Positions 17,144-25,617 of a stretch of DNA of 64,000 nt are shown here, one piece after another. The stretch's first letter is position 1. Each line of letters starts with the position of its first letter. The position numbers and the translations under genes are program-made. Where the stretch lies: positions 835,067 to 899,066 of the forward strand of contig CBDCFD010000005.1 of NCBI GenBank assembly GCA_965216155.1, in the 5' to 3' direction. Below the pieces are notes generated by a model. The model ran no database searches and had not been told where the DNA came from. It worked only from the letters and a program-made list of their open reading frames with translations. Origin of the DNA: CATOSP01 sp965216155. Its GTDB lineage: Bacteria; Chloroflexota; Dehalococcoidia; Lucifugimonadales; UBA3495.

Positions 17144-18850
17144 CTACGTGGTATGGATCCGATGGATCAGCGCATTGGCCGCCGTCCTGGCCTCGTGGAG
17201 CCGTTGCAGATGTTGTTTCTGTTCCTGGCGGTGAGCGTTAAGCTCCTCACGGTGCTGGACCAACTGTTCCAGAGGGTCCTCCAGCATTTCCTTGATGACT
17301 TCTGCCCACGCGCCATTGAATGTACTCTCGGTACTTGCGCTAATAGTCGCGAATTCCTCCTGAATATCCTGCCGTATCTTTTGGAGCTCCTGGCTTTGCT
17401 TATCTTCACGACGTTCCGCCTGGAGTTGCGCACCGACGGTTAGCGTAGCCCCTGCTATGCTAAGAAACGGGGCCGCTCTCCCTATGTAACTGGTCAGCCT
17501 GACCGCTTCCCAGGGGCGGAAGGAATGGCCCAACCGGTGACCGATTCCGAGAATCGCCCGATGCCCGACGCTTCCCGAGAATCGGGCCATCCCGGAAGCG
17601 CCTTGAGATACCCTCGCGGAGTTAAAGGCCAACTCCTGGGACAGGTCGCTTAACTTCTTTGCGACAGAGGCGGCTCCGTGAAAGGCATCGCTCCAGTCGT
17701 GGCCCTCCATTCGGCGGTGTATATTCCGGAAAGTTTCCTGATACCGACTGCTGCCTTCCAGGTCTTCTAGACGTTTACCCAGCAAGGGCAGTATTTCCGA
17801 GGCGTGATCCTCGGTTTCTTGTATGAGCTGCCGATGTATCTCTTCTAACCGGCTTTGCGCTCTCTCGGCGGCACGCTCCAATTCGTCCTGCGTAACTTCC
17901 GGGTAATAGTGTTCGGCCAATCCTGAGCCGCAGATTGAGATATCGGTGGTGGCCTTTGCGACGGCATTGCGGACAACCAGCCGCACCTGGTCCCTTGCTT
18001 CGGTGATGGCTCTAATATTCTGGTTGTACACATGGACCATGCTATCGGCGTCCGGGTCATCGATGCGTTCCAACTCAACTGCTTCCTTCAGGACTTGGTC
18101 AATGCTGTACAGGACGGTGGTATGCCGGGCCAGCAAGCCTTGTTGGCTGATAAGTTCGTTGAGATTGGCGGACAGCCCGTCCAGGTTGCCCTCTTGGGAC
18201 AGGTCGTTGGCAAACTCGGGGTCGGTCTCGGTCTGCGCTTCCAGGGCGCTTTCCGCGTCGGTGAAGGTGATGCGCAAGTCTTCCGGCGCAAAAGGCTCCA
18301 GTGGCTTTCTAAGATCTTCCGTAATAATGGCCTGAGCCTCAGGGGTGTTGCCGTTGGCGTGCCGGCCCATTTTGTTAACCACCAGGATGGTCTCGTAGGC
18401 TTTCTCGTGGTCGACGGCCAGCTTGCGGTAATGCTGTCCCAGGTGGCTGTCAAACAGTTCGTTGGTGATAACGAACACCATCAAATCGGCGTTGCTGATA
18501 GCCTCGTACGAAATGGCGTCATGGTCGGGCCGCAACGAGGTGTGAATCCCGGGAGTATCGATGACGGTAACGCCTTCCCATTCGTAGCTATGAGTTTCCT
18601 TGGTGGTTATGCCGGCGCCGGTAGCGATGTCGTCCCGTCCGGTAAGGGCTTTCAGAAGGGTTGACTTTCCGCTGCTGTACTGACCGGCAAAAACCAGGCT
18701 GATGGGCCGCTCGCCAGCTTGGACGTTGATGGGCAACCGTTGGACTAAATCTCTTATGTCAGAAGATCGGGATTCGGATAATGCCTGGCGAGCCATAGCA
18801 AGGATTTGCTCGGTTTCCCGCGCCCAGTGGTGCGTGTTCAGCATTGTCAT
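17144..18850 (-). CDS. Dynamin-like GTPase B
   Basis: A 568-residue large GTPase. The P-loop GQYSSGKST lies at residues 56-64, the switch II motif VIDTPGIH near 96, and the base-recognition motif VVNKMG near 150. A long helical stalk follows, and a hydrophobic stretch near 450-480 (PFLSIAGATLTVGAQL) could dip into the membrane as bacterial dynamins do. It starts 10 nt after the stop of the second dynamin-like gene, so the two are co-transcribed. Tandem pairs occur in Campylobacter (Cj0411/Cj0412), and LeoABC of enterotoxigenic E. coli is a related operon. Membrane remodelling or protection, possibly anti-phage, is inferred. Confidence 0.8.
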   Translation of the reverse strand: MTMLNTHHWARETEQILAMARQALSESRSSDIRDLVQRLPINVQAGERPISLVFAGQYSSGKSTLLKALTGRDDIATGAGITTKETHSYEWEGVTVIDTPGIHTSLRPDHDAISYEAISNADLMVFVITNELFDSHLGQHYRKLAVDHEKAYETILVVNKMGRHANGNTPEAQAIITEDLRKPLEPFAPEDLRITFTDAESALEAQTETDPEFANDLSQEGNLDGLSANLNELISQQGLLARHTTVLYSIDQVLKEAVELERIDDPDADSMVHVYNQNIRAITEARDQVRLVVRNAVAKATTDISICGSGLAEHYYPEVTQDELERAAERAQSRLEEIHRQLIQETEDHASEILPLLGKRLEDLEGSSRYQETFRNIHRRMEGHDWSDAFHGAASVAKKLSDLSQELAFNSARVSQGASGMARFSGSVGHRAILGIGHRLGHSFRPWEAVRLTSYIGRAAPFLSIAGATLTVGAQLQAERREDKQSQELQKIRQDIQEEFATISASTESTFNGAWAEVIKEMLEDPLEQLVQHREELNAHRQEQKQHLQRLHEARTAANALIHRIHTT

Positions 18851-18860
18851 GGTCTGTACC

Positions 18861-21065
18861 TTATTCCGCGGCGATGATATGCAATCGGGTCAATTGCTGC
18901 GCCAGTCTGATTCCGGTTTTGCGTTTTGGGTCCGTTGGGAAATCACTGATGTACGCCGTCTGCGTTTGACGGTCGATTTCAACCCTACCTGCTCTGTCAG
19001 CCTCGTAGGCCAATTGCCGAATGATCGAAATTTCGGAGAAATCGCTCGAAACGACATGGACGGCTTCATTGAGCAATGTACCCAGCCGGGCGATTGTATC
19101 GGTATCCGGCTTGCTATCCCCTCTGGCAATGAATGCAATCGCCTGGCTGGGAACCCGGGCCACGGCGCCCACTTTGGCCATCTCATCCGCGCAACCCAGG
19201 TGGGCCAGAGCATTGCCGACCGTCTCCCTGTTGAGCGCCAGCAGGTCATCGTTGCTTCGCCAGGCAATGTCCCTGGTGACTGTAGCGGCCTGGCCGTTGG
19301 ATTGGGCCAAAGAGTTGAGTGATGCAGTGACTCTGTTAAGGTACTGCGCAGTGAGATCATCGAGCCATTGACGCATACTGTTGCGGATTTGGTTTTCAAT
19401 GTCGTCCATCGATTCACGAAGTTTTGTAGTTATTTCTGCGATGGCTTCGCGGCGCTTCTTGTCCCGACTGCCGAAAAACCGGCCCATTAGGCCGGAGATG
19501 CTAATGACAACTCCCGTTCCTAGCAACGCCCATCCTAGAGGGTTCCAAGCTAACGTCGCTCCAGCCAAGTATAATCCTGCCGTAACCACCCCAAGTCCGG
19601 CAGATGCAAGTCCTATCCCCCGGTTCCACATACGGCGGGTATCGCGGATTGGTCCGGCCTCAATGGACACCTTTTGAAAGCTAATATCCAGAATCCTGAT
19701 TTCCTCTCGGATTTCCTGGATCAGCTCCTCGAAATATTCCTGGCATTCCCTGGCCAGACTTTCTTGCAGCGCCTTGGCTTCCCGTTCAATGTTGGCCGCC
19801 CTAACTTTATTATTCCATTTGTCGGGAAGCATTTTGTCTTCGCAATACTGCTCGGCAAAGGAGGGTATCTCGCGGCGCAGGTTGCCGATTGTTTGTCTGA
19901 TTAATCCGTCAACCCGGGCGTCTGCCCGGCGCGGGAACTGGTCGCACCAACTTTGCGCTTCTCTAGCCCGGTCGGCCAGGCGCGCCTGTAGCTTTTGCTG
20001 CAAATGCGCAGTTGACAGCATTCCCTCCAACCCGGAGAGGAGGGAAGCGGTTTCACTGTGGCCGAAGCTTTGCTTGCGGTGGAAGGGGCCGTTTTCAATT
20101 ACTTCCTTCAGGATGTACTCTTTGACCAGGGAGAAACGACTGGCCTGTTTGAGGCCATCGCTCCATTCCTGATAGTCGGGAAGTGTAGCCAGGTACCTGG
20201 CGAGGAGGTGGGTATTCACTATGGGCATTTCGTAGCCCGGTATGTACTGGGCGGTAATTTCGTCAAATTGCCGACTGCTGCACCTCAGCTTCTTTTCATC
20301 GAAGATTGTGTGCAAGTCGCGCAGGAAAAGGCGTACGTTCCCTTGCCTGATGCCGAGTTTGACGTTACGGACTCCCAGCACGGTGCGCCCCATGATACGG
20401 AGCCGGGCGAGATGCTCCGCCTCGGACGCTTGTGGGTCATCGTCGGTAATCATGAAAAGCACCAGGTCAGCGTCGGTGGCGGCGTTGTGGGCGATCTGCT
20501 CCTCAACACCGCCATCAAATGCGGCCACGCCCGGAACATCGGTTACGGTCAACCCCTTCCACTCGTAGCACCTGACATCCCGGGTGGTCCGCTGAGCGCC
20601 GTTACCAATAGACTTGCCGTCACCTTTGGTCAGTATCTCCATAAGGGTGGACTTGCCGGACATGGTGCGTCCGAAAAGCGTCAGGTTGAAGGTATCGAGC
20701 TTCTTGGCCTTTCGCTCGACTTCCCGGCGCAGCCTTTCGTGTTCCTCCTCCATGTTGGCAATCTGCTCTTCCAACCCTTGGCGTGTTTCGTCGGCTTCAG
20801 GGCTGGATACCTGTGCGGGTAAGGCTTTGAGCAGTAACGCTCGGACTTCCGTTATAGTCTGCCGGCTTTGCTCCAAGCGCCGGCTGGCGGCCTGATGGGC
20901 TTCCCAGGCGGCGGCACTGCAATCTTCGAGGGCCGCTTGTAGTCTGCCTGACCGGTTTCGCTCCCGTTTGGTCACCTCGAACTGCGTGGCCTGGTCGAGG
21001 ATGGCCTGCGCTTCGGTCAGAATTACCAGCATTTCAGCCGAAGTTAGTTGGTTATCGACGGTCAT
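18861..21065 (-). CDS. Dynamin-like GTPase A
   Basis: The start is set at MTVDNQLTSAEMLV (734 residues), because this ATG overlaps the stop of the upstream coiled-coil gene as ATGA. The frame is open further upstream, but that stretch belongs to the coiled-coil protein. N-terminal helices (about 1-125) precede the P-loop GRTMSGKST at 132-140. Switch II is DVPG rather than DTPG, and the usual NKxD-type motif is not clear (RNVKLG), so nucleotide specificity may be relaxed. A double hydrophobic segment (ASAGLGVVTAGLYLAGATLA and GWALLGTGVVISISGLMG) near residue 540 looks like a membrane hairpin, followed by basic RDKKRRE. It probably forms a hetero-oligomer with GTPase B. Confidence 0.8.
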   Translation of the reverse strand: MTVDNQLTSAEMLVILTEAQAILDQATQFEVTKRERNRSGRLQAALEDCSAAAWEAHQAASRRLEQSRQTITEVRALLLKALPAQVSSPEADETRQGLEEQIANMEEEHERLRREVERKAKKLDTFNLTLFGRTMSGKSTLMEILTKGDGKSIGNGAQRTTRDVRCYEWKGLTVTDVPGVAAFDGGVEEQIAHNAATDADLVLFMITDDDPQASEAEHLARLRIMGRTVLGVRNVKLGIRQGNVRLFLRDLHTIFDEKKLRCSSRQFDEITAQYIPGYEMPIVNTHLLARYLATLPDYQEWSDGLKQASRFSLVKEYILKEVIENGPFHRKQSFGHSETASLLSGLEGMLSTAHLQQKLQARLADRAREAQSWCDQFPRRADARVDGLIRQTIGNLRREIPSFAEQYCEDKMLPDKWNNKVRAANIEREAKALQESLARECQEYFEELIQEIREEIRILDISFQKVSIEAGPIRDTRRMWNRGIGLASAGLGVVTAGLYLAGATLAWNPLGWALLGTGVVISISGLMGRFFGSRDKKRREAIAEITTKLRESMDDIENQIRNSMRQWLDDLTAQYLNRVTASLNSLAQSNGQAATVTRDIAWRSNDDLLALNRETVGNALAHLGCADEMAKVGAVARVPSQAIAFIARGDSKPDTDTIARLGTLLNEAVHVVSSDFSEISIIRQLAYEADRAGRVEIDRQTQTAYISDFPTDPKRKTGIRLAQQLTRLHIIAAE

Positions 21066-21837
21066 AACACCCCTATTACAATAGCGGCAATGGCAACCAG
21101 GCTGCTGGCCGTTGTGACAGCGACCAGTATCCGGCCTGAACTTGGACCATCTGGCGTCCAAGGCGGCCACCACGGTGTCCGTATGTAGCTGGTGGGCCTG
21201 GTTCAGATTGACGGTAGCCTGAGTCAGGGCTTCCTGGTAGGTACTGACGTTGGATGCCAACGCCGTATCGAGCCTGGCGTGCTAGCCCGGCTGAGGCGCT
21301 GCTGAGCGCCTGCTCATATTGCAATCCCTGTTCGCGTTGCTGGCTTTGCAACTCTGCAGCGGCATTATCCAGGGCGGCCTGGTGCGTTTCCTGCAGTCTG
21401 GTCCGGTCTTCGTCGGTTTGCTGCCGGGCCTGTTGGAGTATTTCCAGGACCCTTTCCAATAACTGCTGACCCTCTGCGGTATATTGCCCGGCCATGTCAT
21501 TCAGCTCACTGACGCTGGCCTGGTGTTGCTGATGCAACTGTTCCAAACTGGATAAGGTTTCCTGTCGGATGCCGTCGGCAGCAGCCGCAAACTCGCCCAG
21601 CAGATTTGCTCCGGTTGTGCCCAGGGACTTGCTGGCAATGTCCAACGCCTCCCGATGGGCCTGCTCCAGAGCTTCTTGAGACCGCCGGATGGCCGTGTCA
21701 GCCCTTTCCTGGGCGGCAGCGTTGATGTCGTCGTGCTCGGTGACGTGCATCGCGAGCGTCCGCGACTGTTGGGCAACCTGCTGCACAACATGGGATAGGA
21801 CTTCACCAGCATTGCCCTCATCTGTCTGTGTAGTCAT
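21062..21837 (-). CDS. Coiled-coil protein with C-terminal TM helix, two frameshifts
   Basis: The start is MTTQTDEGNAGEVLSHVVQQ. About 200 residues of Gln/Ala/Glu-rich coiled coil follow. Near 21285 the frame shifts: the continuation ARLDTALASNVSTYQEALTQ is in the frame of the downstream GTPase. Near 21140 it shifts again, giving VAVTTASSLVAIAAIVIGVL and a stop. That last segment is a clear transmembrane helix and its TGA overlaps the GTPase ATG, which supports this reconstruction of about 258 residues. It is the first gene of a three-gene operon and is plausibly a membrane-tethered partner or sensor for the two dynamin-like proteins. The frameshifts may be assembly errors or inactivation. 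Confidence 0.65.
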
Positions 21838-21983
21838 AGTCAACCCTCCGATGCGCCGTAAATTCAATCTGACCGCTATACCAGTCTTATAACCACTGAT
21901 GCCAATTTGACGTAATAATGAAAATGCTAAGGCATCCTACTGTGTTGTGAGTTGAGCCAGCCATCCTGGCCTTCGCCCCGGTC

Positions 21984-22330
21984 ATGACTGTCTCGGCAGA
22001 GTCCGACGACCCAGACTGGAAACTGGCGCCGACCGGACTGACGGCAACTGCACGAGATGAGGTCGGAGAGTTGGACGTCACCTGGGACCCCAATGTCCAG
22101 GACACCAAGACGCTGTCCGATTACCGCGTCACCTGGACGCCGGATGGTGAGGACTTCAAGGACAGCAGAGAGACCGACTGGAGTGCCTACCCGACCACGA
22201 ACCAGCTCACCGTAACCGGCCTCGACGCCGGCGCAACCTACCAGGTTAAAGTCCGAGCCCGGTACTATGACAACAAAAGATCCATCTGGAGCGACGCCGT
22301 CAGGACCCAGTTCGCCGGAGTCGACCCGGT
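21984..22330 (+). pseudogene. Fibronectin type III domain fragment
   Basis: An isolated FnIII module: APTGLTATARDEVGELDVTW at the start, DAGATYQVKVRARYYDN near the end and SIWSDAV. The preceding codons (ILAFAPVMTVSAES) resemble the end of a signal peptide. After about 115 residues the frame runs into unrelated sequence. It is a displaced piece of the surface-protein family. Confidence 0.6.
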
Positions 22331-22440
22331 AGGCGATGAGCAGGTCCTTTTCCTCATTGGTCATGGTGCAACTCCCTACAGGCTCCCCACGCGTTTATGC
22401 TTCCGCGCCGGTTGGGTGCCGACAACATCCATTATGTAAG

Positions 22441-22587
22441 CTAAGGGTGTCCCCCGAACCTTTCCTTGACCGCCGAAACCAGCTGAGCGCGGATCTCGGC
22501 CTTCAACTTTTCCCTGTTGCCGCCGGCCTGGCCCACGGTCTCGGCGACCACGCGCCGGAGTTCCCGCACCATTTCCATCTCCGTCAT
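22441..22587 (-). CDS. Small 48-residue helical protein
   Basis: This frame runs from ATG (complement of 22585-22587) to TAG and reads MTEMEMVRELRRVVAETVGQ, then AGGNREKLKAEIRAQLVSAV, then KERFGGHP. A GGGAGGA lies 4 nt before the ATG, a strong ribosome binding site. The protein is amphipathic-helical and highly charged. It is the last frame of the minus-strand block that begins at 25355, separated by 248 nt from the PD-(D/E)XK gene. The function is unknown. Confidence 0.5.
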   Translation of the reverse strand: MTEMEMVRELRRVVAETVGQAGGNREKLKAEIRAQLVSAVKERFGGHP

Positions 22588-22835
22588 CGTTCCTCCCGGA
22601 TGACCGTGGCCATGGCCACGGTGCCCCGTTCACCCCACCCTCAGGGCGTTCCGCACCGTCTTTTTGTTGACCTCAAATGGTCATGCGGCCATTCCCTGAG
22701 AATCCCCTGAGGACGGTGCTGGGCGAGAACTCCGAGGCTGAGTCGATGCGCCCATTCAGCCGGTGTCAACCCCACCGCTTCTGGGTGTCGGCCCGAGGAC
22801 ATGGGGCAACGGTTTGCCGTGTTGGTCTGGTGGAA
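22588..22835 (-). other. Decayed HTH-like sequence
   Basis: On the minus strand short reading pieces resemble helix-turn-helix segments (SEFSPSTVLR and FEVNKKTVRNALRVG), but in different frames. The words CCTGAGGACGGTGCTGG recur at 24374-24390 inside the 41-residue HTH frame, which suggests a decayed duplicate of that small gene. Confidence 0.35.
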
Positions 22836-23873
22836 TCAACCCCCGGATGCGCCGGGGGACTTGAGGATATCCGCGATTTTCTGCAGTTGGCCCACCACTT
22901 CATCCAGGACCATATCGTACTCCACGCCGGTCATGACTTGGATCGGGACCCAAGTCCCTGACACCGATCTGCCGCTGTCCTCCAAGATCTGGCCTACCCG
23001 GTTGTTCGGCAGCCCCAGCCACAACGGGGTGTCACCGTTGGTTCCCCAGTTGTTGTGGTTCACTCCAAACCAGAAGTCCCCGCTGACACCCGTGAAGTGT
23101 AGGTACCTCCCGTAGCCGTAGGGTTGCGGTGTCGCCCGCAGCCTGTTGACATCCATCCACCCTTCCCTTACCCTACGAGCATCCAAGGCGGCGTCAACAA
23201 GGCGGTTCCAGCCGATCATTCTTCTCGAAAAGGAGGGAGCGAGTTCGCTCCTCAGGACCGGCAGGAATGCTTCCTGGTCTTCGCGCTGGGCGAGGCCGCT
23301 CAGTTGCATTATATCGGAGGCGATACCGGAATCCTCAGCAACGGGGACCATTCCCTCCAGCAGCTGGGCCCAACTGATCAGGATGACGCGTTTGTCGGAT
23401 CCGGCAATCCTGGCCTTCCGAGTACGGTCAGGAATATCGATCGGCTCAAAACCCGGGCCGTCGACTACGCCTTCAAACTGCTTCCTGATTTCGGCCCAAA
23501 GGGTGTCGATCCTGATGTCCGGAGCGATGAACAACAGGACACCCGGCCCCTCATCGTTCAACAACTGGAAATAACCGCTGGCCTGGCCTCCCAACAGAGT
23601 GGCCCAGAACTTGGACTCCACCAACAGTCGTTTGGCTCCATTCCTGTCGTAACCGACCATGTCGGGACGTGACCCGTCCTCATACGTGACCTGGGTCTCG
23701 ACCCTGTTTATGGGACCCACCTGGAAGTCACCGTCACGGAGAAGGCTGTCCAGCACCCCGCGACAGGCAGGAGATTTGTTCAGTATGAATGCCAGGGCAT
23801 CCGTAGCCGCGTCCTCGACGCGGCTCGTCAGCCTGCGGACCAGGAAAGAAAGCAAGGTGTCATTGGCTACCAT
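22836..23873 (-). CDS. PD-(D/E)XK nuclease family protein
   Basis: A 345-residue protein with a strong AAAGGAGG 6 nt before the ATG. The nuclease core is at about 50-115: ETQVTYEDGSRPDMVGYD provides the acidic residue, RLLVESKFWATLLGGQ gives the ExK pair, and GPGVLLFIAPDIRIDTLW completes a pattern seen in uncharacterised PD-(D/E)XK proteins of defence islands. The C-terminal part has a Trp/Asn-rich segment (DFWFGVNHNNWG). It follows a 123-residue unknown gene by 32 nt on the same strand and ends the core of a four-gene operon. It is probably the DNA-cleaving component. Confidence 0.75.
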   Translation of the reverse strand: MVANDTLLSFLVRRLTSRVEDAATDALAFILNKSPACRGVLDSLLRDGDFQVGPINRVETQVTYEDGSRPDMVGYDRNGAKRLLVESKFWATLLGGQASGYFQLLNDEGPGVLLFIAPDIRIDTLWAEIRKQFEGVVDGPGFEPIDIPDRTRKARIAGSDKRVILISWAQLLEGMVPVAEDSGIASDIMQLSGLAQREDQEAFLPVLRSELAPSFSRRMIGWNRLVDAALDARRVREGWMDVNRLRATPQPYGYGRYLHFTGVSGDFWFGVNHNNWGTNGDTPLWLGLPNNRVGQILEDSGRSVSGTWVPIQVMTGVEYDMVLDEVVGQLQKIADILKSPGASGG

Positions 23874-23905
23874 GAGAAACCTCCTTTACGCTTGCAATTG
23901 GAGCC

Positions 23906-24277
23906 TCAACTGGCCGGATCGGTCGGGTAGTCCTCTGCTCTGCCCGTGTCCCCTGATTGGATGACAAAGTCCCTCCGGTCCCGATACAGGCGGGCGCGGT
24001 TGACGACGTAGTTGCCACCCGGTTCCAGATCGTCCCAGTGGGTCATCAGCCAATACTTGTGGTCTCCGATGAAGAGATAGGTGTTGTTCATACTGAAGAA
24101 GCGGCAGGCCACGCCCTCGCCGGCGCGGAACCGCTCGCAGAGCGCCTCCAGCAACTCCTGCTGCCCGTCCCTCTCCGACAGCACGTACTCGTGGGGCCAG
24201 GTGTCACGGTAGGTGACCGCTTCTCGCCACGGTGCGGCGGCGATGAGTTTCGTCAGCTTCAGTCCCATCTCTGGCAT
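23906..24277 (-). CDS. Hypothetical protein (123 aa) in nuclease operon
   Basis: A compact cytoplasmic protein starting MPEMGLKLTKLIAAAPWREA. Features are a Trp- and Tyr-rich centre (TYRDTWPHEYVLSERDG, FFSMNNTYLFIGDHKYWLMT, HWDDLEPGG) and the ending DRRDFVIQSGDTGRAED. No known domain is recognised. An ATG 9 nt downstream is an alternative start. It lies 32 nt before the PD-(D/E)XK gene and 67 nt after the small HTH frame, so it is probably co-expressed with both. Confidence 0.65.
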   Translation of the reverse strand: MPEMGLKLTKLIAAAPWREAVTYRDTWPHEYVLSERDGQQELLEALCERFRAGEGVACRFFSMNNTYLFIGDHKYWLMTHWDDLEPGGNYVVNRARLYRDRRDFVIQSGDTGRAEDYPTDPAS

Positions 24278-24344
24278 TTCTCCCAGGAATGGAGTTCCCC
24301 CAGATCCATGTAATGCTCCGTCTCCGCCAGGGAGCGGTGCTCGG

Positions 24345-24470
24345 TTATGCCACCGCTTCTTCCCTTTTCAGCATCCTGAGGACGGTGCTGGCAGCGCACT
24401 CGAAGTCGCGGGCGATCCGCCGGGGTAGTAGTCGGCCTCCTACGCCTGTTGCGGAAGACTCAACTGACAT
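24345..24470 (-). CDS. 41-residue helix-turn-helix protein, translationally coupled
   Basis: The ATG (complement of 24468-24470) overlaps the last 11 nt of the upstream gene (stop at 24460-24462), the arrangement expected for translational coupling. The product ends GRLLPRRIARDFECAASTVL then RMLKREEAVA, where RRIARDFECAASTVLRMLK is a helix-turn-helix. It is too short for a typical regulator, but the position inside the operon suggests a control element. Confidence 0.45.
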   Translation of the reverse strand: MSVESSATGVGGRLLPRRIARDFECAASTVLRMLKREEAVA

Positions 24471-25355
24471 CTCTAGTTGGAGCCTCTATGCTCACCCGCA
24501 CGCTTGCGATACCCCTGCGCTGCCATTCTCCAGCCCGAAACCCCTCTCGGCTCCTGATATTCCCAATGACCTTGGATGAGGGCTTCATTTGCGCCGCGTC
24601 CCAGCGGCGCACCTCTCGCCGACCGTCCCGATACGATTCCTCGATCCACGCTTCCTTGGTTTGCAGCAGGGCATCCAGAAACGCCCCCTTCTCTGGAGGA
24701 TCCAGCTCGATCGGTAGGATGGACCCACTGCTGCGCCCAGGTCGCGGCCTGGAATTATCTCCGCCTTCCTTGGACAGGAATCGGACAGGCAGGCCATCCA
24801 GTACGGTGGTCAAGTCAAATCCAGGGTCCTCCACGAAATCAGGGCATGGACAGACAGGATTTCTGGCAAAGAACAGTTCCCACGATGCCTGGCGGATGGC
24901 TCGCTGGAGTTCAGGATGGGGATACTGATGCTCCGGCAGCATACCCGGCCAGAAAGGCATATAGCAAATGTTCCAGCCGGCGGTGAACGCCTCGGGGTTA
25001 TGGGTATTGCCCCAGATGTAGCGCAGGCCATAACCGAACCGCCGGGCGAGCTTGTGCCCGGTGTACCGCTCCCACGCCATCTGCGCTCGAGAGTTGTCAT
25101 CAAGGACGACCCTGCGGCCGTCTGCCCCGTCCCATGTGGCGCTCGCTCCCTTGTCCAGCTTTGGATAGTGCTCCCGACTACGCCGGACGCGGTCTGGAAA
25201 GAATGGCGTTTTCTCCCGCACAGCATCGGGGGGACGAAGTAGGTGTGGGTGAAGGCAGATTTAATGATGGACACGCCGCCGTCGCGGAAATACTCCTCCA
25301 AAGACTGGATCACGGAAATCGGTTCTCCGGTATCTACCCAGACCCTGAATGCCAT
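24460..25355 (-). CDS. Unknown protein at head of nuclease operon, one frameshift
   Basis: The N-terminus is MAFRVWVDTGEPISVIQSLE, preceded by GGAGAGAGGG just before the ATG at 25355. The frame breaks in a run of six C (plus-strand G6 at 25228-25233). With a seventh C the protein continues THTYFVPPDAVREKTPFFPD and runs to the stop at 24460, about 298 residues. As sequenced, the downstream part is open only from the ATG at 25221. The rest shows VVLDDNSRAQMAWERYTGHK, a Trp/Tyr-rich middle and a Cys pair (NPVCPCPDF). No family is recognised. It is the first gene of the 25355-22441 block. Confidence 0.55.
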
Positions 25356-25490
25356 CCCTCTCTCCTATGACCTGCTGACAGGGGTATGTATTTCATTTGG
25401 GACTTTGCGCAGTTGAACGTGAGACCGCATAGTAGGGTAGGCTTGCTCAAATACAAAACCGCTCCCAAATGCTCACTATCGGGCCCATTC

Positions 25491-25520
25491 CGTCATTCCG
25501 GCGTAGGCCGGAATCCAGGG
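25491..25520. repeat. REP-like palindrome
   Basis: CGTCATTCCGGCGTAGGCCG followed by GAATCCAGGG forms an ATTCCGGC/GCCGGAAT stem with a short loop. The consensus resembles the widespread GTCATTCC...GGAATCC intergenic palindromes. It lies between the nuclease operon and the HNH gene. Confidence 0.5.
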
Positions 25521-25617
25521 GCGGTGGGGCCGGTTCGTAGCTATAATCTCAATTTTACATACCCTTGTCAGCCCCGTGGGGGGGGTGCGGATAAATGAGT
25601 TCCGTGGCGCTGTCCCG

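Noticed and set aside
20058..20822. 254-codon plus-strand frame opposite GTPase A
   Set aside because: It is antisense to the P-loop region of a recognisable GTPase and has no protein-like features.
21066..21260. Annotated-looking N-terminal extension of GTPase A from a TTG at 21260 (799 codons)
   Set aside because: This segment is the frameshifted end of the coiled-coil gene; the ATGA overlap at 21062-21065 gives the more convincing start.
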